Positions 19,410 to 27,840 of a stretch of DNA of 64,000 nt are shown one piece after another (position 1 is the first letter of the stretch; each line of letters opens with the position of its first letter). Made by a program: the position numbers and the translations under genes. The notes under the pieces were generated by a model, which was not told the DNA's origin, did no database searches, and was given only the letters and a program-made list of their open reading frames with translations. This DNA is from SIAJ01 sp963773845. Lineage in GTDB: Bacteria > Planctomycetota > Planctomycetia > Gemmatales > Gemmataceae. The stretch is taken from assembly GCA_963773845.1 (NCBI GenBank), contig CAVZCU010000011.1, forward strand, positions 62,001 to 126,000. Direction: 5' to 3'.

Positions 19410-19725
19410 GTGGAACAATCCTCTGCCAAAGTTCTTCTGGATTCAGGCCGCCGGTATTTGTGGCCCTTTGCTGAACGGCGCTGGCGGAACTCGTCGATGC
19501 CCGTGATCGAGACCAATACCGTTGAGCGAGGAAGCTGTCGCCGTAGCGCCATGACACGAGCAGCCCCAGCCCCTCTCTTTGCACATGGATGCACGTTCCA
19601 GTATCGTCCTCGAAATGGTGTTCCCAATCCACGGAAAATCCGAGGTAGTCAACGTAGAACTCACTCGCTTTCACCACGTCGAAGATCCGATGGATCGGGT
19701 CCGTCTTTTGGAAGAACACGGCCAT
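19406..19725 (-). pseudogene. VOC/glyoxalase-like protein, truncated at the 3' end
   Basis: MAVFFQKTDPIHRIFDVVKA and SEFYVDYLGFSVDWEHHFED match bleomycin-resistance/glyoxalase proteins that act as single-domain dimers. After IHVQREGLGLLVSWRYGDSF the frame changes near 19515, and the text ITGIDEFRQR and KGHKYRRP follows. The usual last block (PWG.RE...DPFGNRL.F) is missing because the exported HEAT-like gene begins there. The copy is therefore both frameshifted and cut short. Confidence 0.6.
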
Positions 19726-19761
19726 GCCGACCTCAACTGCGATGAAGTGGACGATTCGGAT

Positions 19762-20400
19762 TCAAGTACCTCGGCGCAACAGAGCGAAACCGAAGTCTCG
19801 TCCAACCGACCCTTTGAAAGCGAGCGAAATCCAGAGCATTGCCCACGGCTCCAGCAACCTGGCTTGTGTGAGTGGGCCGGCATCGACCGCATCGAAGCCG
19901 ATGTCGGTCGCCAGTTGCAGCACCTTGGGCTTCGTCGCCGCATCGTCCCCGCAGACGAACATGACCGTGCGGGTGCCGTTGATAACCGGATTGGCCATGA
20001 TGTTGTAGCCGGTCGTATTGAACGCCTTGAACACCTTGGCTCCCTTGGCCCAATGAGCGACCTGCTCCGCCGCCGAGGTGTTGTAGCCGAAAGCCAGTCC
20101 CGAAATGTCCGGCTTCAGCGGGTTGGTGCAGTCGATCACCACCTTGTCGGTGAGGTCGCCCGCCTCATTGACGGCCGCCTCCGTCGCCGGCCACGGCGTT
20201 GCCAGCACGACTATCTCGCCAAATGCTGCGGCATCGCTGACGGTGCCGGCTTGCGCATTGGGGCCGATGGATTGAAGGAGTTTTCGGGACTTGTCTTCCT
20301 GCGGGTGCCGCACGCCGAAGAAGATGTCGTGCCCCTTCTTCGCCCAACCCCTACCAAGTGTGCCGCCGACATTGCCGGCCCCGATGATGGCGATTTTCAT
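19762..20400 (-). CDS. NADPH/F420-dependent reductase-like protein
   Basis: The 212-residue protein begins MKIAIIGAGNVGGTLGRGWA, a GxGxxG dinucleotide-binding motif, and continues GHDIFFGVRHPQEDKSR, IVVLATPWPATEAAV, VVIDCTNPLKPD and KVFKAFNTTGYNIMANPVIN. This is the F420_oxidored layout (NpdG-like), a family using NADP(H) with coenzyme F420 or other acceptors. The arginine in VRHP suggests NADP preference. The start has AGGAGGA upstream and overlaps the stop of a small upstream reading frame. Confidence 0.85.
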   Translation of the reverse strand: MKIAIIGAGNVGGTLGRGWAKKGHDIFFGVRHPQEDKSRKLLQSIGPNAQAGTVSDAAAFGEIVVLATPWPATEAAVNEAGDLTDKVVIDCTNPLKPDISGLAFGYNTSAAEQVAHWAKGAKVFKAFNTTGYNIMANPVINGTRTVMFVCGDDAATKPKVLQLATDIGFDAVDAGPLTQARLLEPWAMLWISLAFKGSVGRDFGFALLRRGT

Positions 20401-20633
20401 GGATGTGTTCCTCCTGTGGAGATTTGTGCTACCACTCGGCCCAACTGGGGAATCGCTTCGCTGCCAGCGTTCCGACGAACTTCAGCGGCCGCCGCATCCA
20501 ACGCCTCGACCGGTTGTGCCTTCGGCAGACCGTCGGGCACAGTGTAGCGTACATACAATGGCCAAGTGAGATAACTCCGGACGCCGGCGTCATCACTTGG
20601 CTGGCCGTTCGGAATCGCTCCCGACCCGGTCAT
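20397..20633 (-). CDS. Possible small protein coupled to the reductase gene
   Basis: The frame MTGSGAIPNGQPSDDAGVRS, then YLTWPLYVRYTVPDGLPKAQ, ends in a TGA that overlaps the reductase ATG (ATGA). That coupling is the main reason to list it. It has 78 residues and no recognised domain. An opposing frame covers the same bases, so this could still be spurious. Confidence 0.35.
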   Translation of the reverse strand: MTGSGAIPNGQPSDDAGVRSYLTWPLYVRYTVPDGLPKAQPVEALDAAAAEVRRNAGSEAIPQLGRVVAQISTGGTHP

Positions 20634-20713
20634 TATGATCCGAACTGCGCCGGATGTCTCCGTGACCCGCCAATCACTCGACCTTACGACAAACGCAACA
20701 GGAGGATGGATAC

Positions 20714-21142
20714 ATGGCGACCTCTGACAAGCCCGATGCAGCCCCGCACTTGCTGGTGGTAATCGACCATCAAGAAGCACGGGTTTACCGCACCGAGGTT
20801 CACGGGTCCATACCCCAGCATATTGCCCCCTACAACCCGCACGGGTTCGGTCGGCACTTGCATTCCGCCCACGAGTGGACCGATGGCAAGCGTCAGCCCG
20901 AGCGAAAGAGCTTCTACGAGTCGATTGCCAAGACGTTGCAAGGGGCCGAACAAGTTTTGCTGTTCGGGAGCGGCACGGGCCGGAGCAGTGCGATGGAGAT
21001 GTTGCTCGCCGATCTGAAGGCCCACCACTCTGACGTGGCCGCCAGGATCATCGGCTCGGTCGTCGTGGACGCCCATCATACGACCGAGAACCAGTTGCTT
21101 GCGAAAGCTCGGGAGTTCTACGCCGAGTACAACCAGAAATAA
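20714..21142 (+). CDS. Release-factor-like (baeRF-type) small protein
   Basis: The 142-residue product, LLVVIDHQEARVYRTEVHGS and then ERKSFYESIAKTLQGAEQVL, LFGSGTGRSSAMEMLLADLK and VVDAHHTTENQLLAKAREFY, resembles the C-terminal domain of bacterial relatives of archaeo-eukaryotic release factors and host-attachment proteins. A GGAGGA is present before the ATG. The peptide-release GGQ loop is not visible. A role in translation stress is plausible but unproven, and the family call is moderate. Confidence 0.5.
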   Translation: MATSDKPDAAPHLLVVIDHQEARVYRTEVHGSIPQHIAPYNPHGFGRHLHSAHEWTDGKRQPERKSFYESIAKTLQGAEQVLLFGSGTGRSSAMEMLLADLKAHHSDVAARIIGSVVVDAHHTTENQLLAKAREFYAEYNQK

Positions 21143-21152
21143 ATCGGGCAAT

Positions 21153-21407
21153 TCAAAGTGGAATACCCGTCGATGAGGATCGCACAGGATCAACTGAGAC
21201 CGCTTGTTTTGATTCAGGAGTATCTTGAATCGGCTTTGACCCCAAAACGCCCGTAGCGAGCCCCTGAGAGCCGCAGACGGCAATCAAAATGGCATTGTCT
21301 GTCTTATACTTCCTCACCTGTGACAATCGCATAGCATTCTCTTTCCTCAGATTGACAATCAATTCATTGGCTTTGTGCAATCTGTAGGTGAGTTCTCGGT
21401 GAGTCAT
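21153..21407 (-). CDS. Possible small coiled-coil protein
   Basis: MTHRELTYRLHKANELIVNL followed by RKENAMRLSQVRKYKTDNAI gives an amphipathic helix; the second half ends SVDPVRSSSTGIPL. It lies at the edge of an AT-richer stretch and has no relatives I recognise. An ATG four codons upstream is possible. Support is only length and composition. Confidence 0.3.
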   Translation of the reverse strand: MTHRELTYRLHKANELIVNLRKENAMRLSQVRKYKTDNAILIAVCGSQGLATGVLGSKPIQDTPESKQAVSVDPVRSSSTGIPL

Positions 21408-21419
21408 AATAAACCTCAA

Positions 21420-22411
21420 TGAATTGAGCCATAGAGTGTACCAATATGTAGTTATCCTGTCGAGAGGATTAGTCCTTGAAATGTCTCGTATTGATGGTCT
21501 TGTCTTTGGGATTGTTAAGAGAGAGGTCCTATTCGAGATGCGAATTTCGGCGCTGTACTTATAGTAACTAGGAATACGGCACCCCTTCTTACTCCTCGGC
21601 AGATTTTGAAAGAACTAGGGATTATTCCCAGATACTGACTATCAAAACCCACGACAAAAGCAAGAAGTACCAAACAAACAAAACAGAGGTGGTATAGGTT
21701 CCCACAACTGGTCCGGAGTTCATCAAGTTAGAACTGTTGCTTCGTAGCTGTCTAGTGTCCCAGACAAGCCTTCACGCCGGACGTTTTTTATCACTGGATT
21801 TTGGAAAATCGCTTCAACCCATTCGGGTCTGTCTGCGCCGATTCCTTGATTATGTCGTCGGTCACGACATGTGGACGGTGTTGATACCTAGGGTGCCTAG
21901 AAATAATAGTTAAAGTGGAGTCCCACTCAGTCCGGGCTTCGGGAAAACCCAATGCCGCAGTCTCTATTAAACGCCATTACTCGATGGCCCAGAGCGTCCT
22001 CACTCCCCTGACGAAGGAAAGCTAACCAGCTTGGTTTTTTGTTTGCACCGGCCAAACCTAAGAAGCCTTCTTTATTTTCGGCCGGTCTGACAGGATTTGA
22101 ACGGTAAACGCCAAATTGTTAGTAACTGTGCGAGTATTATAGTATCTTTCAGTTCAAAAACGCAACGCCTTTTTCCGTTTTTCCCCTCGGCGGTCTCAAT
22201 TCGGCAAAACCACCGCACGCATTTCCCGTTTAAGAGCGCTTGAGGCGCTTGCCTCGGTTGTTTTGGTCCTAAAGTTCAGATTCCCCTCATGACTTTTGGC
22301 CCCAAAGTTCAGATACCCGACATATACGTTCACTCAAATCCGGCGATTCATGCACTTTATTTTGTGTGTGATCCAAGAGGTCGGTCTATGCTCATCGGCT
22401 GACCTCGTACC
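21420..22411. other. About 1 kb non-coding, AT-richer gap
   Basis: No reading frame over 60 codons is visible on either strand and the base composition is poorer in GC than its flanks. It contains a small hairpin followed by T-runs (AACCA/TGGTT at 22024-22040), which could end a plus-strand transcript. An inverted repeat ACCGGCC/GGCCGGT (22048-22086) encloses a smaller AAGAAG/CTTCTT palindrome, and a pair of 25-bp direct repeats lies at 22261-22318. It may hold an unannotated RNA or the scar of an insertion element. I could not match it to tmRNA, RNase P, 6S or a tRNA. Confidence 0.5.
22261..22318. repeat. Two 25-bp direct repeats, period 33 bp
   Basis: Copies at 22261-22285 and 22294-22318 share 22 of 25 bases and the core AAAGTTCAGAT, preceded by TTTTGG. 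Closely spaced repeats like this are found at the ends of some insertion sequences such as the IS21 family; no transposase is nearby, so this may be a solo end. Confidence 0.55.
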
Positions 22412-22425
22412 TTGATGAAGCATAT

Positions 22426-23121
22426 TCACGCAATCGCCTTCGCAATGACAAACGCAGCAGTTGCCGCCAGGCCACCCACAATGACGGTTTGCCACGCACT
22501 TCGGAAGGGTCGAGCCGTCGTGAATCGCCCTTTGATATACCCGAACACCAAAAGCGCCAGCAGTGTTACAATCACCGACCCGATCAATGCCGAGTGGACC
22601 GACGGAAACAAGAAGTAGGGGGTCAGCGGCACAAGACCGCCAGCGATATACGACAGCGCAATGGTCAAGGCGCTGTTCCTAGCCCGCTTCGGGTCCTGCT
22701 CCTCAAGACCAAGCTCGAACCGCATCATAAAGTCCACCCACCGTTTCTTGTCGGCACGGATGGATTGCACCACCGGAGCCACCTTGTCTTCTTCGAGGCC
22801 GTAGGAGCGAAGTACCTCGGCGACTTCGGCAGCTTCTTTCTCCGGCATCTCGGTTGTTTCTCGTTCTTCTCTGGCACGTTCGGATGTGAAGTGTTCTGCG
22901 TCCGTTCGTGCGGCCAAATAACCACCGAGTCCCATTGCAATCGCACCGGCGGCAACTTCGGCCAAGCCCGCCGTGACGATGATGTCGCTCGATTCGACCG
23001 CACCGGACAATCCCGCAGCCAGAGCAAACGGAACGGTTAAGCCGTCGGACATGCCGATCACGATGTCCCGGACGGTTTCCGAGGCTGTGAAGTGTTTTTC
23101 AACGTGCGGAGTTTGCGGCAT
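22426..23121 (-). CDS. VIT1/CCC1-family iron/manganese transporter
   Basis: The 231-residue protein shows the VIT1 start, ASETVRDIVIGMSDGLTVPF then ALAAGLSGAVESSDIIVTAG, and the glycine-rich second helix AEVAAGAIAMGLGGYLAART. The cytosolic acidic segment ERAREERETTEMPEKEAAEV corresponds to the metal-binding domain. The remaining helices include YIAGGLVPLTPYFLFP, with five membrane segments in total. Family members move Fe2+ or Mn2+ out of the cytosol by proton antiport. No frameshift. It is a standalone minus-strand gene. Confidence 0.88.
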   Translation of the reverse strand: MPQTPHVEKHFTASETVRDIVIGMSDGLTVPFALAAGLSGAVESSDIIVTAGLAEVAAGAIAMGLGGYLAARTDAEHFTSERAREERETTEMPEKEAAEVAEVLRSYGLEEDKVAPVVQSIRADKKRWVDFMMRFELGLEEQDPKRARNSALTIALSYIAGGLVPLTPYFLFPSVHSALIGSVIVTLLALLVFGYIKGRFTTARPFRSAWQTVIVGGLAATAAFVIAKAIA

Positions 23122-23144
23122 CGTAATCCTCGTGATGAAAGTAG

Positions 23145-23327
23145 TCAGGCGATTCTCTCAATTGGCTTCACGGCAACTCCCATCAGGAAAATGGCAGCGG
23201 CCAGGGCCAGCCCAGTGCCCTACACGAACGCCCCCAGCGGTGCGAAATACTGATACCACCCTCCATAGATCAGGCTCAATAGCAGCGTGGCGATCCCGAT
23301 GGCGAAGTTGTACCAACCAAAAGCCAT
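23145..23327 (-). pseudogene. Two-helix membrane protein with in-frame stop
   Basis: MAFGWYNFAIGIATLLLSLI is a clear membrane helix and APLGAF precedes a TAG. Beyond the stop the same frame continues with a second helix, GTGLALAAAIFLMGVAVKPI, to a TGA at 23145. Upstream residues also stay in frame (WEQPILPK), so the true start may be further up. The single stop splits an otherwise convincing small membrane protein. No family is recognised. Confidence 0.4.
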
Positions 23328-23379
23328 CTTCGGTAAAATCGGCTGCTCCCAGGCATAGCGGCAGATAAGAGGACACTGC

Positions 23380-23925
23380 ATGAACATCGCTGCCGAATTC
23401 ATGTCCGCCACAATTGACGCTTTCGAGGCTAACAAGCGTCTAGCGGATCGAGCCGTCGAACAAGTGCCTGACGACAAACTTCACGTTGCTCTCGACGAGA
23501 ACACGAACTCTATCGCCGTCATCATGAAGCACGTCGCCGGGAATCTGACCTCTCGCTGGACCGACTTCCTGACGACGGACGGCGAGAAGCCGTGGCGGAA
23601 TCGGGACGATGAGTTTGTGGACTCGTTCGGCAGCCGGGCGGAACTGTTGGAATGCTGGGAGCGTGGTTGGGCCTGTTTGCTGAAGACGCTCAAGGGCCTG
23701 AATCCGGAAAACCTCGGCAAGACGGTATCGATCCGTGGAGAACGGCATTCAGTGCCGTTGGCGCTTGAACGCTCTCTAGGTCATACCTGCTATCACATCG
23801 GACAGATCGTACAGGTTGCCCGAATCCATGCAGGGGAACACTGGACGACGCTGACGATCCCAAGGGGTCAATCCCAGAAGTTCAACAAGGACCATTGGGG
23901 CCAGACCGGGAAGTCACATTCGTAG
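23380..23925 (+). CDS. DinB-superfamily protein (DUF1572 type)
   Basis: The 181-residue product has NSIAVIMKHVAGNLTSRWTD and FLTTDGEKPWRNRDDEFVDS, characteristic of DUF1572. The later LERSLGHTCYHIGQIVQVAR supplies the two further His of the metal site. No signal peptide. The superfamily includes metal-dependent thiol transferases, but this subgroup has no assigned reaction. It precedes the metallo-beta-lactamase-fold gene in the same direction. Confidence 0.85.
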   Translation: MNIAAEFMSATIDAFEANKRLADRAVEQVPDDKLHVALDENTNSIAVIMKHVAGNLTSRWTDFLTTDGEKPWRNRDDEFVDSFGSRAELLECWERGWACLLKTLKGLNPENLGKTVSIRGERHSVPLALERSLGHTCYHIGQIVQVARIHAGEHWTTLTIPRGQSQKFNKDHWGQTGKSHS

Positions 23926-23946
23926 TTCACGTTCAGCATAAAAACA

Positions 23947-24759
23947 ATGTCGAATTTCATCTGCACAACCTGTGGGACACAACACTTCGAAAGTGAGCAG
24001 CCGCCCACGGTCTGCGCCATTTGCGAGGATGACCGGCAATATATCAAGGCGACGGGCCAGCAATGGACCACGCAGGAGCGCCTTCGGCTGACCAACCGAA
24101 ACTCGATCAGGTTCGAGGAACCGGGACTGAGCGGAATCGGTGTCGAACCGCACTTCGCCATCGGCCAGCGGGCGCTGCTCGTGCGGACGCCGAACGGAAA
24201 CGTCTTGTGGGACTGTGTGCCGCTACTTGACCCCGCCCTGGTCGAGATGGTCAAAGCGCTCGGCGGCATTTCGGCCATCGCCATTTCGCACCCGCACTAC
24301 TACTCCTCGATGGTCGAATGGAGCCGGGCCTTGGGTGACGTGCCGATCCATCTGCACGCCGCCGACCGGCAATGGGTCATGCGACCGGATAAGTCCATCG
24401 TCTCTTGGGAGGGCGAAACCAAGACGCTGGGCGAGGGGCTGACGCTGATTCGCTGCGGCGGTCACTTCGAGGGCGGGACAGTGTTGCACTGGCAAGATGG
24501 CGCAGGCGGCAAGGGAGCACTTCTAACTGGCGATATCATCCAGGTCGTCGCCGACCGGAAGCACGTTTCGTTCATGTACAGCTACCCCAACTACGTCCCG
24601 CTGTCGGCGGTAGCCGTCGAGCGGATCGTCAAGGCAGTTGGACCGTTCCGGTACGAGCGGGTGTACGGGGCATTTTGGGATACAGTAATCGAGCGGGATG
24701 GAGAGGCGGCAGTCGCCCGGTCTGCGGAACGCTATCGGCGTGCAATGGGTGGGCAGTGA
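23947..24759 (+). CDS. Zinc-ribbon metallo-beta-lactamase-fold hydrolase
   Basis: A rubredoxin-like ribbon at the N-terminus (FICTTCGTQHF then PTVCAICEDD) is followed by an MBL fold. SHPHYYSSMVEWSRALGDVP corresponds to the HxHxDH metal loop but with changed residues, IRCGGHFEGGTVLHW supplies a later His and LLTGDIIQVV the bridging Asp. The length of 270 residues fits MBL proteins of unknown substrate. The altered first motif (SHPHYYSS in place of THxHxDH) may alter metal binding. No frameshift. Confidence 0.8.
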   Translation: MSNFICTTCGTQHFESEQPPTVCAICEDDRQYIKATGQQWTTQERLRLTNRNSIRFEEPGLSGIGVEPHFAIGQRALLVRTPNGNVLWDCVPLLDPALVEMVKALGGISAIAISHPHYYSSMVEWSRALGDVPIHLHAADRQWVMRPDKSIVSWEGETKTLGEGLTLIRCGGHFEGGTVLHWQDGAGGKGALLTGDIIQVVADRKHVSFMYSYPNYVPLSAVAVERIVKAVGPFRYERVYGAFWDTVIERDGEAAVARSAERYRRAMGGQ

Positions 24760-24834
24760 TCGGAAGTGTGCATCGATGAATCCACGAAATCCTTGCACCT
24801 CGTCCTACGGGGGTTGTTTCAGGAGATCGAAACA

Positions 24835-25067
24835 ATGCAACTGACTTCAAGCGTGGCGATCACGTCGAGTGGAATTCGGAAGCGGGGCTGGTCCGGGGGA
24901 CGATCCAAAAGAAAGTGACTTCGGAGATCACCTTCAAAGGCTACAAGCGGCACGCTTCCAAAGAGGAGCCTCAGTACATCATCAAGAGCGACACAACGGA
25001 TCATATTGCAGTCCACAAAGGGTCGGCACTCAGGAAGATCAAGAAGATCAAGAAGAGCAAAGAATAA
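24835..25067 (+). CDS. DUF2945 (Hva1/TUDOR-like) protein, start codon region damaged
   Basis: The frame reads ATDFKRGDHVEWNSEAGLVR, then GYKRHASKEEPQYIIKSDTT and DHIAVHKGSALRKIKKIKKS before a TAA at 25067, the full DUF2945 domain. No ATG is in this frame. The sequence ATGCAACTGAC becomes ATGGCAACTGAC, which would encode MATDFKRG, if a single G is restored. A missing base at 24837 is therefore the simplest reading. The basic lysine tail is common in this family. The biochemical function is not established. Confidence 0.75.
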
Positions 25068-25146
25068 GGGGTGAGCGACCCGATCTCCGATGCGATGTTC
25101 TCTCAAACGAGCCGTCGAAAGTGCGTCATGGCCGGCGTGGCGGTAA

Positions 25147-25704
25147 TCACTCGGCCATTATTCCTTGATCTGCCCCATCAGGCTGCGGATACGTCAATTC
25201 TCCGGCTTCAACTCTCGCACCTTCGGTCAGCGTATGCAGTCGCAACTCGCCGGACGGCATGATGTGCTGGACGGTCATCCCGTTCACGAGCAGATAATCG
25301 GCAACCAGCCGCCGATGGCAGCGCCAGAAAACGCTCTCCGAACACATGAAGGCCGTTGGCTTTCCCGCTGCGACCGCCAACAGTTCCCTGACGCCCTCTC
25401 GAAACTCCTCGGTGAGCATATAGTCGGCGTAGTTCCGAAAACTCTCATTTCGGAGGCCGAGATTGTTGGACGAGCCGTTCGTCTTCTTGCCACGGCGACC
25501 TCCTAGCGCCGCAAGCCAGTGGTATTCAATACCCGCTTCCGGCAACGACGTAGCGAGGCTTTCCCGGTTGAACTGCGGGTACTTTCGTGAGCCGGGGAAC
25601 CGACGAATGTCGGCTACAAGCTCGATGTGGTGCTGGGCCAGCAATGCCAGGAACCGATCCAGTGGGTGCGTCGAATGGCCGATGGTGAAAAGTTTCGGTG
25701 ACAT
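25147..25704 (-). CDS. DUF488 family protein
   Basis: The 185-residue product has the family hallmarks: LFTIGHSTHPLDRFLALLAQ at the start, ELVADIRRFPGSRKYPQFNR, YHWLAALGGRR, and FMCSESVFWRCHRRLVADYL with the conserved Cys/His/Arg cluster. The last 40 residues (PSGELRLHTL) are variable. DUF488 proteins are widespread cytosolic proteins with a suspected nucleic-acid role. The gene stands alone on the minus strand and needs no frame correction. Confidence 0.88.
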   Translation of the reverse strand: MSPKLFTIGHSTHPLDRFLALLAQHHIELVADIRRFPGSRKYPQFNRESLATSLPEAGIEYHWLAALGGRRGKKTNGSSNNLGLRNESFRNYADYMLTEEFREGVRELLAVAAGKPTAFMCSESVFWRCHRRLVADYLLVNGMTVQHIMPSGELRLHTLTEGARVEAGELTYPQPDGADQGIMAE

Positions 25705-25752
25705 GGGTTGCCCTTGCGAGACTCGGCAAGCTCGTCTTCCGTCTTTGACGGA

Positions 25753-27357
25753 TTAGATGTTGGCTAACTCGCCGAAGTATTCGTGGTCTTCGTTGTAGCC
25801 GCCTTCGCCCTGGTAGACGGTTTTGACGCTTTCGACAAATTCGATGCCTTGTATCCACTTCACCATCTTGAAGCCAAGCTGGTTCTCGACCCGCAGTCGC
25901 AGAGGCGCACCGTGCAGATGATTCAGCGGCTCGAAGTTCATCTCGTAGGCCAGGAGGGTCTGCGGACGCATGGCGTTCTGCATCGAGAGGCTGTCGTAGA
26001 ACTGACCGCCCTCCATTCCTTCGCCGAAGGAATAGAAGACCACCGCCTTCACGCCCGGCTTGGGGCGGACCAGTTTGACCAGTTCGGCCAACGGCAACCC
26101 GCCCCAGGCGGCGATGCCCGACCACCCCTGGATGCAATGGTGGAGCGTGATCTGCGTCTTCTCGCCCAGCGCCCGGAGGTCGTCCAACGACAATTCGACC
26201 GGGTTCTCCACCAGGCCGTACACTTTGAGCCGGTAGTCCTTGAACTCATTTTCAGCCAGCGTCTTCCACTCCTCGCACGTGGGCAACTTCCCGTTGGCCC
26301 AAAAGAACGGCGAGATGTCCTCCCGGCGAAACTCGGCTTGCGGCTCAGGGCGGTCGAGAAAGTACCGCATGACTGGCGTGACGATGGCCTTCGCAACGTG
26401 CTGGACAGCCCTTGGGTGTTTCCACGCCAGCCAATTCGCCAGAGCGTTCACCGCAATCACAATCCCGATCCCCACGAGGCCGAGGTAAAGGCCCAGCATC
26501 TTCGTGCCGTCTGCGCCCACGACAATGTGGTTCATGTTCCCGGCGAATCCAGTCAGCACCACCATCGCCACATGTGCGACGAGGAAGATGACGAAAGCGC
26601 ACATGATGAGAAAGTGGAGCGAGCGCCCGACCTGCCGGTTGCCGGGCAGTTTCGGATACCACTTGAAGCGGTTCGTCAAGCGCCGGTGACATCGAGGGGC
26701 CGGTCACGATGGCCAGGGGAGCCAGGACGAACACCACAGCGAAGTAGCGAAAGTTGCTGGAGCGGGTTGTAACGGATGAACGTATCGGGTTCCGGGGGAA
26801 GGTGGAAAGTGACGTAATGGACGAAGTACGCCCAGGCGTCGGGTACGACCTGCCAGGAAGTCGGCACGAGTCGTTTCCACTGGCCCGTGCCGAACAGAAG
26901 GGCCACATAGACAAAACCGTTCGACACCCAAAACAGCACACTGAGAAAGTGCCAGTGCCGGGCCATGCCTATCGTGTGCCGATAGCCAGGAAGACCGATC
27001 CACGGCGACAGGTGGCGGGAATCGTCCTTGGCGGTCCAGACCCGATCCGTGGGTACTTCAATGGGCGTGAGCCGGAGCCATTCCGTACCTGGGGTGCAGT
27101 GGACATTCCAGTACAGCCGGGGGTGGTCCATGAGGATTTGCAGCCCGCTACGGATCAGCAAAATGATGAACAGGAAGTTGACGTAGTGGGTGACACGCAG
27201 CCAGGGCGGAAACCCTTGGGTGGCGGTGAATCGAGGGGAGCCGGGGCCACGGGCGGCACGATGGGCAGTCCGACCGTGGCCCACTGAATGTAAGCGACGA
27301 TCACGGGCAGCACGAGTGGCAGACCAGCAGCAGAAGTGTCGTCAGGCGGATACGCAC
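25753..27357 (-). CDS. Cytochrome b-molybdopterin oxidoreductase fusion, frameshifted
   Basis: One protein of about 530 residues is split over three frames. A GTG at 27357 begins VRIRLTTLLLL and leads into a hydrophobic N-terminus with VIVAYIQWATVGLPIVPPVA. Next is a cytochrome b561-type domain with heme-candidate His in WLRVTHYVNFLFII and TIGMARHWHFLSVLFW. After a shift near 26700 two more helices follow (HFLIMCAFVIFLVAHVAMVV). The C-terminal half is an Oxidored_molyb (sulfite-oxidase-like) domain with the likely Mo-ligand Cys in LHHCIQGWSGIAAWGG and the end NHLHGAPLRLRVENQLGFKM. It would be a membrane-bound electron-transfer oxidoreductase; the substrate is unknown. Confidence 0.75.
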
Positions 27358-27470
27358 GGTGTTACCTCGGCGACGATCAGGCGAAAACGGACTGGGCGAA
27401 CAGGTTGCTCGATGATGATCGGCCAGACGGCAAAGGCCCGAAGCAGCACCATCGGCACGCTCACTTCAAC

Positions 27471-27779
27471 AATACCAGCAACATCACCACCTGCGTCTTC
27501 GCCTTGATCGAGTGCTTTAAGCCCGCAGGCATGTGGACCCACGTTCCAGCTTGAGCGTCCTGCACATCATCGCCGAGACCCAATGTCGCCTCGCCCTTCA
27601 CGAAGAACAACATGGCAGGTTTCGCCGCCGTGTGTTCGGATAGTTCCTGGCCCTGGCCGAATCCGAAGACAACTGCTTTGATCTGATCGTCCTGGTAGAT
27701 GCGTCTTGCTCAAGATGCCGTCCGCAGGCGGCTCGGATTCCCTGACAAGATCGAGGATGTGCGTATAGTTGGTGGTCAC
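27471..27779 (-). CDS. Small cupin, copy 2, frameshifted
   Basis: The GTG start gives MTTNYTHILDLVRESEPPAD, nearly the same as the cupin at 43851-44162. A shift near 27700 is needed to continue into VFGFGQGQELSEHTAAKPAM and FFVKGEATLGLGDDVQDAQA, ending VHMPAGLKHSIKAKTQVVM then LLVLLK at 27471. The metal-site His/Glu of the cupin core are in SEHTAAK and the later HMPAGLKH. Length is about 102 residues. It is transcribed away from the GIY-YIG gene, from which it is separated by a short conserved spacer. Confidence 0.7.
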
Positions 27780-27840
27780 GGGTCCTCCTTCCCTGACGGG
27801 TGGAGCAGCCTGCAAGTCGGATAGCCGGTATTTTAGCTGG
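27780..27840. promoter_or_regulatory. Conserved 60-bp divergent spacer between cupin and GIY-YIG genes
   Basis: The spacer is conserved with the one at 44163-44221 (shared stretches GCCTGCAA, TCGGAT and CCGGTATTTTAGCTG), although both flanking genes have diverged more. It must hold the start signals of both genes, including GTCCTCC-type ribosome-binding sequence on the cupin side. No operator palindrome was identified. Confidence 0.5.

Noticed and set aside
22081..22115. tRNA-like T-loop (GTTCAAATCC on the minus strand)
   Set aside because: The bases flanking the loop do not pair as a T-stem, and no anticodon arm or acceptor stem could be built.
25783..26772. 329-codon frame on the plus strand
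   Set aside because: Antisense to the molybdopterin domain; rich in Arg/His/Gln, as expected of shadow frames.
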